Shown piece after piece: positions 5,582 through 12,237 of a stretch of 14,149 bases of DNA (position 1 is the stretch's first letter; each line of letters starts with the position of its first letter). The DNA comes from JAHBXL01 sp038247555 (GTDB lineage Bacteria; Planctomycetota; Phycisphaerae; Phycisphaerales; UBA1924). The stretch covers positions 1 through 14,149 of the forward strand of contig JBBRUT010000093.1 of NCBI GenBank assembly GCA_038247555.1, in the 5' to 3' direction. The notes under the pieces are model-generated. The model was not told the origin of the DNA, ran no database searches, and saw only the letters and a list, made by a program, of their open reading frames with translations. The translations under genes and the position numbers were made by a program.

Positions 5582-7324
5582 ATGGCCGGATCAACCGAAG
5601 GCCGTCGCATCGCTGGATGGGTGTGGTGGCAGCTTGTCGCCGCGGGCCTTGCGTACTCGCTGCTTGCGGTACTGACGTTTCCTCCGGGCGATGTATGGAT
5701 GTTGGCGTTTGCCGCGCCGTTGCCGCTGATCTGGGCGGGCTGCCGCGCGGCGGAGCGACCGCTGATCGGGGCATCGCTGGTCTCGCTCGGTGTGCTGCCG
5801 CTGTGGTTTTTTCAGGAGCGGTGGCTCATCGAGGTAACGGCACTTGGATATCCGTTCCTGGCGGTGTACATGTCGCTGTGCACGGGCTTTGGGGTGTATC
5901 TGATTGCGCGGATCCGTCGGCGAGCGACTGGCGTGGTCGCGATTCCGATGTTCATTCTCGCGCCGATTGCGCTGGGCGCTTCAGAGGTTCTACGGGGCGA
6001 GATTCTGCTGACGGGGTATGCGTGGTTTCTGGCGGGGCAGCCGTTGATTGAGTCGGCGGTTCTGGCTGCGCCGGCCGCGGTGCTGGGGACATACTTTGTT
6101 TCGTACCTGGTGCACACGCTTGCGGGCGCGGCGGCGGACGCTGCGGGCTGGTCGGGCGCTGCGCGGTCCCGGGGTGGGCAGGCGGCGCTTGGGGTGGCAC
6201 TCATCTGGGCGATCACGGGGTGGATCGGCTGGGGGCAGTCGGGACCGGGCGCGGATGCGGTGACGATGCAGGTCGCGGTGGTGCAGACGAATGTTCCGCA
6301 GAGCAACAAGCTGGGGTGGACGATTGAGAAGCAGCAATCGGACATGCGCCGATTCTCGGATTTCACACGTCAGGCCGCGGCGACACGGCCGCCACCGGAT
6401 GTGATTCTCTGGCCGGAGACGATGTTCCCGGGATTGACGCTGAGCCCGGAGATGATCGAGGCGATGGGGAGCGCGTGGAGCGCGAACAATCCGGGTCTCG
6501 TCGCGGCGGGGGAGCGGAACCGGTATTTGAAGAGCGCGGAGCAGATGCTTCAACTGCAGGCGGAGGTTGGGATCCCGATTATCGTGGGGGCGATCGGCAT
6601 GCCCGCGCCGACGCCGTTTCGGGCTCCCGATGGTCAGGCGGACCTGGATTTCGGCCCGCGATTCAACAGCGCGTTTCTGGTGGAGTCGGGGCGGGTGCGG
6701 GCGGAGCGGTATGACAAGGTTGATCTGACGCCGTTTGGCGAGGTGATTCCGTATGTGTGGCGTTTCCCCGCACTGCAGGACAAGATCGTGAGCCTGGGCG
6801 CGGCAGGGATGGCCTTTAACCTGACGCCGGGAACAGCACCGATGACTTTGCCCGTGAAGGTCCGTGGGGAGAGGGGTGTTGCAGCAGTGGGGGAGGTTCA
6901 GGCTGCGATGCCGATCTGCTTCGAGGGGACGAGGGCAGGGCTGTGTCGCTGGCTGGTGTGTGATGGCTCGCGGCTGCGTGCGCCGGTGATCTTCAACCTC
7001 AGCAACGACGGCTGGTTCGGTCGGTTCACCGGCGGCCGCGAGCAGCACTTGCAGGCCGCGCGATGGCGGTGCGTGGAGCTTGGTGTGCCGATGGTGCGGG
7101 CGGTAAATACGGGGATCTCCGCGGCGATTGACCATCGGGGCCGCATCATGGAGCGGGGGCCGACGGGCAAAGCGGATGTCGACACGGAGGGCGTGCTGTC
7201 GGTTACACTTCAGTTGGAGCCGGATCGTCGCGCCACGCTGTATGGACGGATCGGGGATGTCTGGGCGTGGGCGGTGCTGCTGGCGGCGGGGGTGTGGTGG
7301 TTGCTGCGGGTTGTGCGGGGATGA
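5582..7324 (+). CDS. lnt: Apolipoprotein N-acyltransferase
   Basis: This 580-residue inner-membrane enzyme adds the third acyl chain to the N-terminal cysteine of lipoproteins, using phospholipid as donor. The first 220 residues are a run of hydrophobic segments (about 12-32, 38-56, 61-78, 86-110, 117-135, 153-182 and 199-218), and one more lies at the C-terminus (about 560-578). Between them is a nitrilase (CN-hydrolase) domain with the catalytic triad Glu279 (ILWPETMF), Lys379 (YDKVDLTPFGE) and Cys446 (MPICFEG). Glu387 of TPFGE, known to matter in E. coli Lnt, is kept, as are NLSNDGWFG and RAVNTGIS. Length is somewhat above the E. coli protein (512). No clear Shine-Dalgarno precedes the ATG. 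The next gene, 32 nt downstream, encodes a lipoprotein and is therefore a likely substrate. Confidence 0.94.
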   Translation: MAGSTEGRRIAGWVWWQLVAAGLAYSLLAVLTFPPGDVWMLAFAAPLPLIWAGCRAAERPLIGASLVSLGVLPLWFFQERWLIEVTALGYPFLAVYMSLCTGFGVYLIARIRRRATGVVAIPMFILAPIALGASEVLRGEILLTGYAWFLAGQPLIESAVLAAPAAVLGTYFVSYLVHTLAGAAADAAGWSGAARSRGGQAALGVALIWAITGWIGWGQSGPGADAVTMQVAVVQTNVPQSNKLGWTIEKQQSDMRRFSDFTRQAAATRPPPDVILWPETMFPGLTLSPEMIEAMGSAWSANNPGLVAAGERNRYLKSAEQMLQLQAEVGIPIIVGAIGMPAPTPFRAPDGQADLDFGPRFNSAFLVESGRVRAERYDKVDLTPFGEVIPYVWRFPALQDKIVSLGAAGMAFNLTPGTAPMTLPVKVRGERGVAAVGEVQAAMPICFEGTRAGLCRWLVCDGSRLRAPVIFNLSNDGWFGRFTGGREQHLQAARWRCVELGVPMVRAVNTGISAAIDHRGRIMERGPTGKADVDTEGVLSVTLQLEPDRRATLYGRIGDVWAWAVLLAAGVWWLLRVVRG

Positions 7325-7343
7325 TCTGCCGCGGAGCGGGCGC

Positions 7344-7350
7344 AAGGAGG
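7344..7350 (+). promoter_or_regulatory. Strong Shine-Dalgarno of the HEAT lipoprotein gene
   Basis: AAGGAGG lies 6 nt before the ATG at 7357, the best ribosome binding site in the window. It settles that start over the ATG at 7363. Confidence 0.75.
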
Positions 7351-7356
7351 TAGAGC

Positions 7357-8523
7357 ATGGCCATGGAAGGTTGGAAGAGATCGGGATGTGTGGTTGGCGC
7401 GGCGACGGTCATCGTGCTGGCTGGGTGCTCTGGCCCATATCAGGCACCGCTTGCGCGCCGGACGATGAACAAGGATGTGGACAAGATCGAGAGCCCGCGT
7501 GAACGCGAGCCGGATCTGGTGGTTGAAGAGCTGCCCATCCGGCCGGTGGCGCAGGGCGCGCCGAGCGATGGCGCGGCGGGAACGGATCCGATCGCGAACT
7601 CGCAACTGCGGGAGCGCGCTATCGCGATCCTGACGGCGGCGGCGCGGGGGCAGTCGCCCGAGGAGCGTGCGAACGCGATCGAGGCGTTGATCCCGATGCC
7701 ATCGAGGCTGAAGACGATCGCGAGCGAGGGCCTGGCGGACAACAACCCGGGCGTACGTGCGGTCGCCGCGATGGCGGTGGGGAAGGCACGGCTCGCGGAA
7801 CTCTCGCGTCAGGTGCAGCCGCTTCTGAGTGATCCGCTGCCGCAGGTGCGGGCGAACGCGATCTATGCGCTGATGCGGTGTGATCAGGCGGTCGACCCAT
7901 CGCCGCTGGCGGACATGTTGCAGGACTCTTCGCCCCAGGTTCGGGCGCAGGCCGCGTTTGTGATGGGTGAGCTGGGCGAGCGATCGGCGGTTGGCCCGCT
8001 GCGTGAGGCGCAGCGGCGAGGCTTGTCGAAGGCCGCGCCGGGCGCGATCCGGCTTATGGAGTTGCAGATCGCCGAGGCCCGAGCGAAGCTGGGGGATGAC
8101 GAAGCGCTTGTGGATATCCGCACCGCGCTGTATCCGGCGCGATCAGATGATCTTGAGGCGACCGCGCTGGCGGCACAGATCGCCGGGCAGATCGGCGACA
8201 AGGGGTCGATCGATCGGCTGATGTTCCTGACGGCGGAGTGGGACCGGGATCGCCAGCCGCTGCCCGCGGAGATTCGACTTTCCGCGGCTGGGTCGCTCGC
8301 GAAGCTGGGCCGGCGGCAGGGATCGTTTATCGCGGAGCAGTACAAGGACAACCCGAGCGATGTACTCAGGGCCCAGGCCGCGATGGTTCTGGGTGATACG
8401 GGGTGGACGGCCAACCTGGCGATCCTGACGCCGATGCTGGAGGATCCGTCGGGTCGTGTTCGGGTGGCGGCGGCCGCGGCGATCACCAAGATCACCAGCA
8501 AGCTGCCCGGTTCCAATGGTTAA
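7357..8523 (+). CDS. HEAT-repeat lipoprotein
   Basis: This 388-residue exported lipoprotein has a positive n-region, a hydrophobic core and a textbook lipobox LAGC with the acylated cysteine at residue 24. A proline- and charge-rich linker (about 25-85) leads to repeated pairs of amphipathic helices from about 85 to 383. These show HEAT-like hallmarks such as NNPGVRAVAAMAVG, PLPQVRANAIYAL, SSPQVRAQAAFVMGELG and GRVRVAAAAAI, each a P.VR.xAA pattern. Such repeats form an alpha-solenoid for protein binding; the partner is unknown. There is no Asp at position +2 (Ser25), so outer-membrane sorting by the E. coli rule would be expected if it applies. It follows lnt by 32 nt and is probably cotranscribed with it. 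Confidence 0.85.
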   Translation: MAMEGWKRSGCVVGAATVIVLAGCSGPYQAPLARRTMNKDVDKIESPREREPDLVVEELPIRPVAQGAPSDGAAGTDPIANSQLRERAIAILTAAARGQSPEERANAIEALIPMPSRLKTIASEGLADNNPGVRAVAAMAVGKARLAELSRQVQPLLSDPLPQVRANAIYALMRCDQAVDPSPLADMLQDSSPQVRAQAAFVMGELGERSAVGPLREAQRRGLSKAAPGAIRLMELQIAEARAKLGDDEALVDIRTALYPARSDDLEATALAAQIAGQIGDKGSIDRLMFLTAEWDRDRQPLPAEIRLSAAGSLAKLGRRQGSFIAEQYKDNPSDVLRAQAAMVLGDTGWTANLAILTPMLEDPSGRVRVAAAAAITKITSKLPGSNG

Positions 8524-8537
8524 GGGGGTGGGGTTTG

Positions 8538-8566
8538 TTGACAGACGTTCCGGATTGGGGTATCAA
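8538..8566 (+). promoter_or_regulatory. Sigma70-type promoter for the coiled-coil gene
   Basis: A perfect -35 TTGACA (8538-8543) and a -10 TATCAA (8561-8566) are separated by the ideal 17 nt. Transcription would start near 8573 and give a leader of about 170 nt before the GTG at 8741. Confidence 0.65.
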
Positions 8567-8570
8567 ACAC

Positions 8571-8718
8571 GCCCCGATCAGGCCGTCAGAGGCGGAACGG
8601 GGCCTTGGGTAGAGGACTTTTGTATCGAGATCGAACCTTCCGGCGGCGTAAGCGGATAGAGCGGCGGAGCCGACCGGTCAATTTGAGAAGCCAACGGCCC
8701 CACCCATGGACCGGGTGG
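8571..8718 (+). promoter_or_regulatory. Structured leader upstream of the coiled-coil gene
   Basis: The inferred leader contains GCCCCG (8571-8576) pairing with CGGGGC (8598-8603). It also contains a perfect hairpin CCACCC (8700-8705) with GGGTGG (8713-8718) that ends 11 nt before the Shine-Dalgarno. I do not recognise a known riboswitch. The last hairpin could affect access to the ribosome binding site. Confidence 0.3.
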
Positions 8719-8740
8719 AGGCACTTGTCAGGAGATTCCT

Positions 8741-9598
8741 GTGCACGCTGTAACGAAGATTCTGGTGGTGTTCTGTGCTGTCCTTGCCCTTCTGCTTTCT
8801 GCGCTGACGATGGCCTTCGCGGCCAACGCCGGGGCGATCAAGGGCAGCTATGCCGGGGAGAAGGCGGCGCGCATTGCGGCGGAATCCGCAGCGAAGAACG
8901 AAGTTGCGCAGTTTGCGCAGGAGCGGGTGTCGGCGGAGGAGCGGCTCCGGACGCTGCAGTCGCAGCTTGCCGAGAGCGCGAAGAAGGTCGGCGAGCTGCA
9001 GAGCGAGCGGACCACGCTGATCGCCAACGTTGAGCGTGCGACCGCCGAGGTGGCCTCGATTCGCAACCAGATCGCGCAGCTTGGCGCGACGACGCAGACC
9101 CAGGCGACGGTGATCACGAACTATCACCAGGAAGTGACCTCGCTCCGCAACGAGATGCTCGCATCAAGCAAGCGCGAGATCGACCTTGTCGACCGGATCA
9201 ACGACCTTGAGTCGACCCGCGAGGTTCTCGAGCAGAACTCCAGAGCTCTGAAGGAGCAGCTCGAGGAGGCGAAGCTGGCAATGCAGAACGCCGGCCGCGG
9301 CGGCTCGGGCTCGCTTGCGGATGAGCCGCGTGAGCTTGCTGGTCCGCTGATCCGCGCTCGCGTTGTCGAAGTGATGAAGAGCCCTTCGGGCGATGATCTG
9401 GTGGTCATCTCCGAGGGCGCCAATCGCGGGCTGAAGACCAACGCACTCGTGCACATCGTTCGCGACGGCGATGTCTTTGTCGGCTCTGTGGTGCTCACCT
9501 CCGTGGAGCCGGGGCAGGCGATCGGCAAGCTGAACCTCTATGGCAAGCCGATGTCCGTGCAGGCCGGCGACACCGTGCTGAGCCGCTTGGCGTGGTAA
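8741..9598 (+). CDS. Exported coiled-coil protein with C-terminal beta domain
   Basis: This 285-residue protein of unknown function starts at a GTG with AGGAG (8730-8734) spaced 6 nt. Residues 5-28 form a signal peptide or membrane anchor ending in AFAANA. Residues about 35-185 are a long alternating-charge helix (many E, K, R, Q and A in heptad-like order), predicted coiled coil. After a glycine/serine hinge near 187-192, the last 80 residues are beta-rich, with VVISEGANRGLKTNALVHIVRDG and FVGSVVLTSVEPGQA. That end resembles the beta domains of MreC or FlgT C-terminal type, which also follow a coiled coil. This suggests an envelope scaffold, but the family match is inference. It has its own promoter and is followed by a small membrane-protein gene. 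Confidence 0.75.
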   Translation: MHAVTKILVVFCAVLALLLSALTMAFAANAGAIKGSYAGEKAARIAAESAAKNEVAQFAQERVSAEERLRTLQSQLAESAKKVGELQSERTTLIANVERATAEVASIRNQIAQLGATTQTQATVITNYHQEVTSLRNEMLASSKREIDLVDRINDLESTREVLEQNSRALKEQLEEAKLAMQNAGRGGSGSLADEPRELAGPLIRARVVEVMKSPSGDDLVVISEGANRGLKTNALVHIVRDGDVFVGSVVLTSVEPGQAIGKLNLYGKPMSVQAGDTVLSRLAW

Positions 9599-9599
9599 G

Positions 9600-9617
9600 G
9601 GCGTGACTCCACACGCC
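9600..9617 (+). terminator. Hairpin after the coiled-coil gene
   Basis: GGCGTG (9600-9605) pairs perfectly with CACGCC (9612-9617) around a 6-nt loop, starting 2 nt after the stop codon. No T-tract follows, so it may be a weak terminator or a 3'-end stabiliser. Confidence 0.35.
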
Positions 9618-9691
9618 GGGGCGACGGCGCGGGCGGTTGATGCGGAATCCATGTGATCACGGGGTCAATCGTTTAGCAAGCCCGCAGATCC

Positions 9692-9711
9692 TTCCCGGCG
9701 CAGCGCCGGAA
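9692..9711 (+). promoter_or_regulatory. Hairpin in the leader of the 72-residue protein gene
   Basis: TTCCCGGCG (9692-9700) pairs with CGCCGGAA (9704-9711) with a single bulged C and a 3-nt loop, ending 15 nt before the ATG at 9727. It could control translation or end the upstream transcript. Confidence 0.3.
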
Positions 9712-9726
9712 CGAAAGACGAAAGCC

Positions 9727-9945
9727 ATGAGCCAGTTTGGGATGCAGATGCCGGGGGGACAGATTCATCGGGGCTCCTCGATGAACGTGTACACGGGGCT
9801 GTTGTTTGTCGCGGTGCTTGCGCTGCTTGCGGCGTGCATCTGGATGTTCATGCAGGGCCGCGAAATTGCACCCGGTGGACAGGCGTTCAGCACGCACCAG
9901 TATGATGAGGCGACGAAGACGTACCGTGTGGAACTGCCGCAGTAA
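9727..9945 (+). CDS. Small single-pass membrane protein
   Basis: This 72-residue protein has a glycine/methionine-rich start (MSQFGMQMPGG), one hydrophobic segment (about 20-41, NVYTGLLFVAV then LALLAACIW) and a short polar C-terminal tail. I chose the ATG at 9727 over in-frame alternatives from 9637 because the upstream part holds a hairpin and reads as noncoding. Its Shine-Dalgarno is weak (GAAAG). Codon use and the clean membrane profile support a real gene. It follows the coiled-coil envelope protein and could be its membrane partner, but no function can be assigned. Confidence 0.7.
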   Translation: MSQFGMQMPGGQIHRGSSMNVYTGLLFVAVLALLAACIWMFMQGREIAPGGQAFSTHQYDEATKTYRVELPQ

Positions 9946-10037
9946 GCAAGCGTGTCGCGTCGCAGGGGTCCGGAAACACCGGGAAGCCTGAACGAAGTGG
10001 CGTGGGACGATGCGGAAGCGGAAAGACAACGCCACAA

Positions 10038-10079
10038 GCCCGTGCGGATACTTGACACGGGCGGGTCTTGGTCTACATT
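10038..10079 (+). promoter_or_regulatory. tRNA-Asp promoter with overlapping inverted repeat
   Basis: A perfect -35 TTGACA (10052-10057), a 16-nt spacer and a -10 TACATT (10074-10079) predict a start near 10086, 37 nt before the mature tRNA. A perfect inverted repeat, GCCCGTG (10038-10044) with CACGGGC (10056-10062), spaced 11 nt, overlaps the -35. It could be an operator or the terminator stem of the preceding gene. Confidence 0.65.
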
Positions 10080-10122
10080 TCTCGGCTGTGTTTGCCGGCA
10101 GGGCAAATGCGGCGACAAGTTT

Positions 10123-10196
<74 letters not shown>

Positions 10197-10200
10197 CTTG

Positions 10201-10237
10201 AAAAGACCTCTCGGAAACGAGGGGTTTTTTAGTTTTT
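10201..10237 (+). terminator. Intrinsic terminator of tRNA-Asp
   Basis: CCTCTCG (10207-10213) pairs with CGAGGGG (10218-10224, one G-U) around a GAAA tetraloop. T6 (10225-10230), then AG and T5, follow. It is a canonical rho-independent terminator, the only one with a proper T-tract in the window. Confidence 0.9.
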
Positions 10238-10259
10238 GAAGTCAGGACCCTAACGCTCA

Positions 10260-10301
10260 AATCCGGTATCGACTTGTGGTCGTCGGTTCGAGTACCGGAT
10301 T
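10260..10301. repeat. Inverted repeat with tRNA-like T-loop
   Basis: AATCCGGTA (10260-10268) and TACCGGATT (10293-10301) are perfect inverted 9-mers. With one bulged G the pairing extends through TCGA (10269-10272) and TCGA (10288-10291). The right arm contains GGTTCGAGT as in a tRNA T loop. It also shares GAGTACCGGA with the tRNA-Asp D-arm/anticodon region and CGCTTG with the bases straddling the tRNA 3' end. No full cloverleaf can be drawn. It may be a tRNA remnant or an integration scar. Confidence 0.5.
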
Positions 10302-10304
10302 CTG

Positions 10305-10589
10305 TCACGCTTGGGTTGAGCGGGCATTGGCTTTCAGCCATTCTCCTATGGCCTTCCAGTCTTCGACCTGTAGGGCCAGCGGACGACCACCTCGGCGTTC
10401 GGGATTCGTCGCCACGGGATGGTTGAGTTTGGCGAACAGCCTTGTCCGGTCAGGTGCAATGATGGGGACTGTGCGGTCCGCCGTTTTTAGCTTCGAGGCT
10501 GGGATGCTGTACACCGAGCAAAGCGACCGACCTGCAGTTCTGCCGAGCGCAGCTATTGCCTGCGGCTGTAGCACACGAATCGTCTCGGT
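10305..10589 (-). pseudogene. C-terminal fragment resembling a uracil-DNA-glycosylase-fold protein
   Basis: A leftward frame of about 95 codons ends with TGA at 10305-10307. It reads as protein-like sequence only after the PTPS stop; further upstream it is a shadow of the PTPS gene. It holds VLQPQAIAALGRTA, close to the P-x-hydrophobic-ALG-x-x-A strand/helix of the uracil-DNA glycosylase superfamily. About 35 residues later comes LNHP, possibly the HP motif of that superfamily, and it ends in a typical helix (VEDWKAIGEWLKA). No N-terminal half with the active-site loop is present, so it is either a remnant or a small unrelated gene that could start at GTG near 10574. It lies about 20 nt downstream of the PTPS stop and beside the tRNA-like repeat, so loss through a local rearrangement is possible. 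Confidence 0.45.
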
Positions 10590-10592
10590 AGC

Positions 10593-10609
10593 GGGGAGGC
10601 TGTCTCCCC
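10593..10609 (-). terminator. Hairpin after the PTPS gene
   Basis: GGGGAG (10593-10598) pairs perfectly with CTCCCC (10604-10609) around a 5-nt loop, 3 nt beyond the stop codon of the leftward PTPS gene. There is no T-tract on either side, so the strand and the terminator role are tentative. Confidence 0.4.
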
Positions 10610-10611
10610 CG

Positions 10612-11427
10612 TTAGCCGGGATATGTCGAGCTGGTCTTGTCGGTCTCCCAAACCGTGACGTGTCGGAGCTTGGCGCGTGGTGCCGCCGCTCTGACAGCCG
10701 GGGAAAGGAGTTCGAAACACACCCGGGCGATATTCTCAACCGATGGATTGATTCCGCCGCGTGCGGTGTTGAACTCGGCTGTGTCGTCGTTGAGATGGGT
10801 GTGGTCGAATCGGGCGATGATGTGCTCGACGGTGAGCCGCTCAAACTCGGCCAGGGAGAGTTCCGGCGGCCCGGCTTGTTGCACGGGCACCTCGACGCAC
10901 GGCTCAACCCGGTAGTTGTGACCGTGCCCGCGAGGGTTGTTGCACTTGCCGAAAATCCGCCGGTTCTCTTCGTCCGAAAGCGTCGGCACGTGCAGCCGGT
11001 GTGCCGCGGCAAAATCGAACTGCTGCCGGAGCAGCGCGACGGTGGGAGCCTGGGGAGACATTTCGATCGAATAGTAGGGGCTCAGTTGCCAACGAACGGA
11101 GGCAATCGCGACACCCCCGGGCAACTCGCGGTCGAGTGAGCTGAGAGCTTCCTGCAGAACGATGGCGGGGTACTCGCCCGGTCCCCGCGCACACGCGGCG
11201 GCGATGACGGGGATTGCCGTCGACCGCGCTGCGCGATCGATGTCTTTGATGTTGATGCAGTAGCCGGTCATGGGGTCGACCTGGCCGCGGCATCGAACAT
11301 CGAGCTCGTAGTGCCGTCCGAGACCCAACATCGAAGGAAACGACGCGAACGAGTTGTGCGCGGGCTCGCCAAACGATGCGGCACCGTCATTGACGCTGAA
11401 TCGCACTGTGCGGGTGAGTTCGACCAT
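10612..11427 (-). CDS. Two-domain 6-pyruvoyl-tetrahydropterin synthase-like protein
   Basis: This 271-residue protein is a tandem fusion of two PTPS (T-fold) domains. The N-terminal one (about 5-125) keeps fold motifs (NSFASFPSMLGLGRHYELDV, DPMTGYCINIKDID) but lacks the zinc histidines. The C-terminal one (about 134-271) is complete: zinc ligands His143, His168 and His170, catalytic Cys162 in CNNPRGHGHNY, the FDHTHLN block with Asp208-His209, and Glu261 in VWETD. The spacing C-x5-HGHNY matches biopterin-type PTPS, whereas QueD has C-x3-HGH. It would convert dihydroneopterin triphosphate, the product of the divergent folE, into 6-pyruvoyl-tetrahydropterin. A role in queuosine synthesis is the alternative. 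No Shine-Dalgarno is clear; TACCAT lies 5 nt before the ATG. Confidence 0.85.
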   Translation of the reverse strand: MVELTRTVRFSVNDGAASFGEPAHNSFASFPSMLGLGRHYELDVRCRGQVDPMTGYCINIKDIDRAARSTAIPVIAAACARGPGEYPAIVLQEALSSLDRELPGGVAIASVRWQLSPYYSIEMSPQAPTVALLRQQFDFAAAHRLHVPTLSDEENRRIFGKCNNPRGHGHNYRVEPCVEVPVQQAGPPELSLAEFERLTVEHIIARFDHTHLNDDTAEFNTARGGINPSVENIARVCFELLSPAVRAAAPRAKLRHVTVWETDKTSSTYPG

Positions 11428-11460
11428 GGATCATGGTAGGGGTATTGGGTATCGGCGAAA

Positions 11461-11490
11461 CACACGCGTAGCATGTCCGTGTGGTACGAT
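11461..11490 (+). promoter_or_regulatory. folE promoter with candidate operator
   Basis: TGG-TACGAT (11482-11490) fits an extended -10 (TGnTATAAT-like). No -35 is recognisable at 17 nt. Instead a perfect inverted repeat CACACG (11461-11466) and CGTGTG (11478-11483), spaced 11 nt, covers that zone. This is the layout of a regulated promoter. It sits in the 88-bp gap shared with the divergent PTPS gene, so one regulator could act on both. Confidence 0.45.
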
Positions 11491-11502
11491 GACGATCGAT
11501 GC

Positions 11503-11514
11503 GAGGTAGCTACC
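11503..11514 (+). promoter_or_regulatory. folE ribosome binding site inside a 10-bp palindrome
   Basis: GAGGT (11503-11507) is spaced 8 nt from the ATG at 11516 and supports that start. It overlaps the perfect palindrome GGTAGCTACC (11505-11514), which ends 1 nt before the ATG and could be a protein site or partly hide the ribosome binding site. Confidence 0.5.
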
Positions 11515-11515
11515 G

Positions 11516-12226
11516 ATGGATAGTGCTTCAGGTCATGCTGGTCAGGAGTCCGCGGCCGCGAGCATCCGTGCGAGGTTAATTGCGGCCAATCGACGGTTCT
11601 ATGCCAACGACTCCATCGCGGAGTTTATCCTGCCGGGCGAACTGGAGAGGCTGCAGGCCGAAGTTCAGGAGAATCTCCAGGGGGTCCTTGATGCGCTCGT
11701 GATCGACACTGCCAGCGACCACAACACCCGGGACACTGCCAAGCGAGTCGCGAAGATGTTTGTGACCGAGGTGTTCCGTGGGCGATACGTGCCGATGCCG
11801 CCGGTCACGGAGTTCCCAAATATTGAGCGCCTGAATGAGCTGATGATCGTGGGCCCGGTGACGGTTCGCAGCGCCTGCTCGCACCACTTGTGCCCGATCA
11901 TCGGACAGGTGTGGGTGGGCGTCATGCCCAATGAGCACTCAGCGCTGATCGGCCTTTCGAAGTATGCGCGGCTTGTGGAGTGGGTGATGGCCCGGCCGCA
12001 GATCCAGGAAGAGGCCGTCATCCAGCTCGCCGACTTGCTCCAGGAAAAAATGCGTCCGGACGGCCTTGCGATCGTCCTCAAAGCCGACCACTACTGCATG
12101 CAGTGGCGCGGCGTGAAGGACATGGACTCGAAGATGGTCAACAGCGTCATGCGCGGCAGTTTTCTGAAGAACCCCGACCTTCGGCGCGAGTTCCTGTCGC
12201 TCCTGCACGACAGCGGCCAATCTTAA
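11516..12226 (+). CDS. folE: GTP cyclohydrolase I
   Basis: This 236-residue cytoplasmic T-fold enzyme converts GTP to 7,8-dihydroneopterin triphosphate, the first step of folate and biopterin synthesis. The zinc ligands Cys121, His124 and Cys194 are present (CSHHL and HYCM), along with IGLSKYARLVEW (145-156), the PQIQEE block (161-166) and the C-terminal MQWRGVKD. The Glu of the usual CEHH motif is Ser122, and the motif continues HLCP rather than HLLP, so it belongs to a divergent FolE group. The N-terminal extension of about 30 residues is not conserved-looking. It is divergent from a PTPS gene and 11 nt ahead of a BLUF photoreceptor gene. That context points to a pterin made for light-related use rather than, or as well as, for folate. 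Confidence 0.93.
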   Translation: MDSASGHAGQESAAASIRARLIAANRRFYANDSIAEFILPGELERLQAEVQENLQGVLDALVIDTASDHNTRDTAKRVAKMFVTEVFRGRYVPMPPVTEFPNIERLNELMIVGPVTVRSACSHHLCPIIGQVWVGVMPNEHSALIGLSKYARLVEWVMARPQIQEEAVIQLADLLQEKMRPDGLAIVLKADHYCMQWRGVKDMDSKMVNSVMRGSFLKNPDLRREFLSLLHDSGQS

Positions 12227-12237
12227 GAGGAATCACC

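Noticed and set aside
10240..10310. A second tRNA gene
   Set aside because: Only a T-loop-like word is present. No acceptor, D or anticodon stems can be paired into a cloverleaf, so I kept it only as a repeat.
10276..11139. Rightward 287-codon frame after the tRNA
   Set aside because: Its right half is antisense to the PTPS gene, and the whole has no domain-like features.
11980..12237. Upstream extension of the BLUF frame into folE
   Set aside because: It is a different frame within folE and reads as low-complexity. The ATG at 12238 has a ribosome binding site and gives the canonical BLUF N-terminus.
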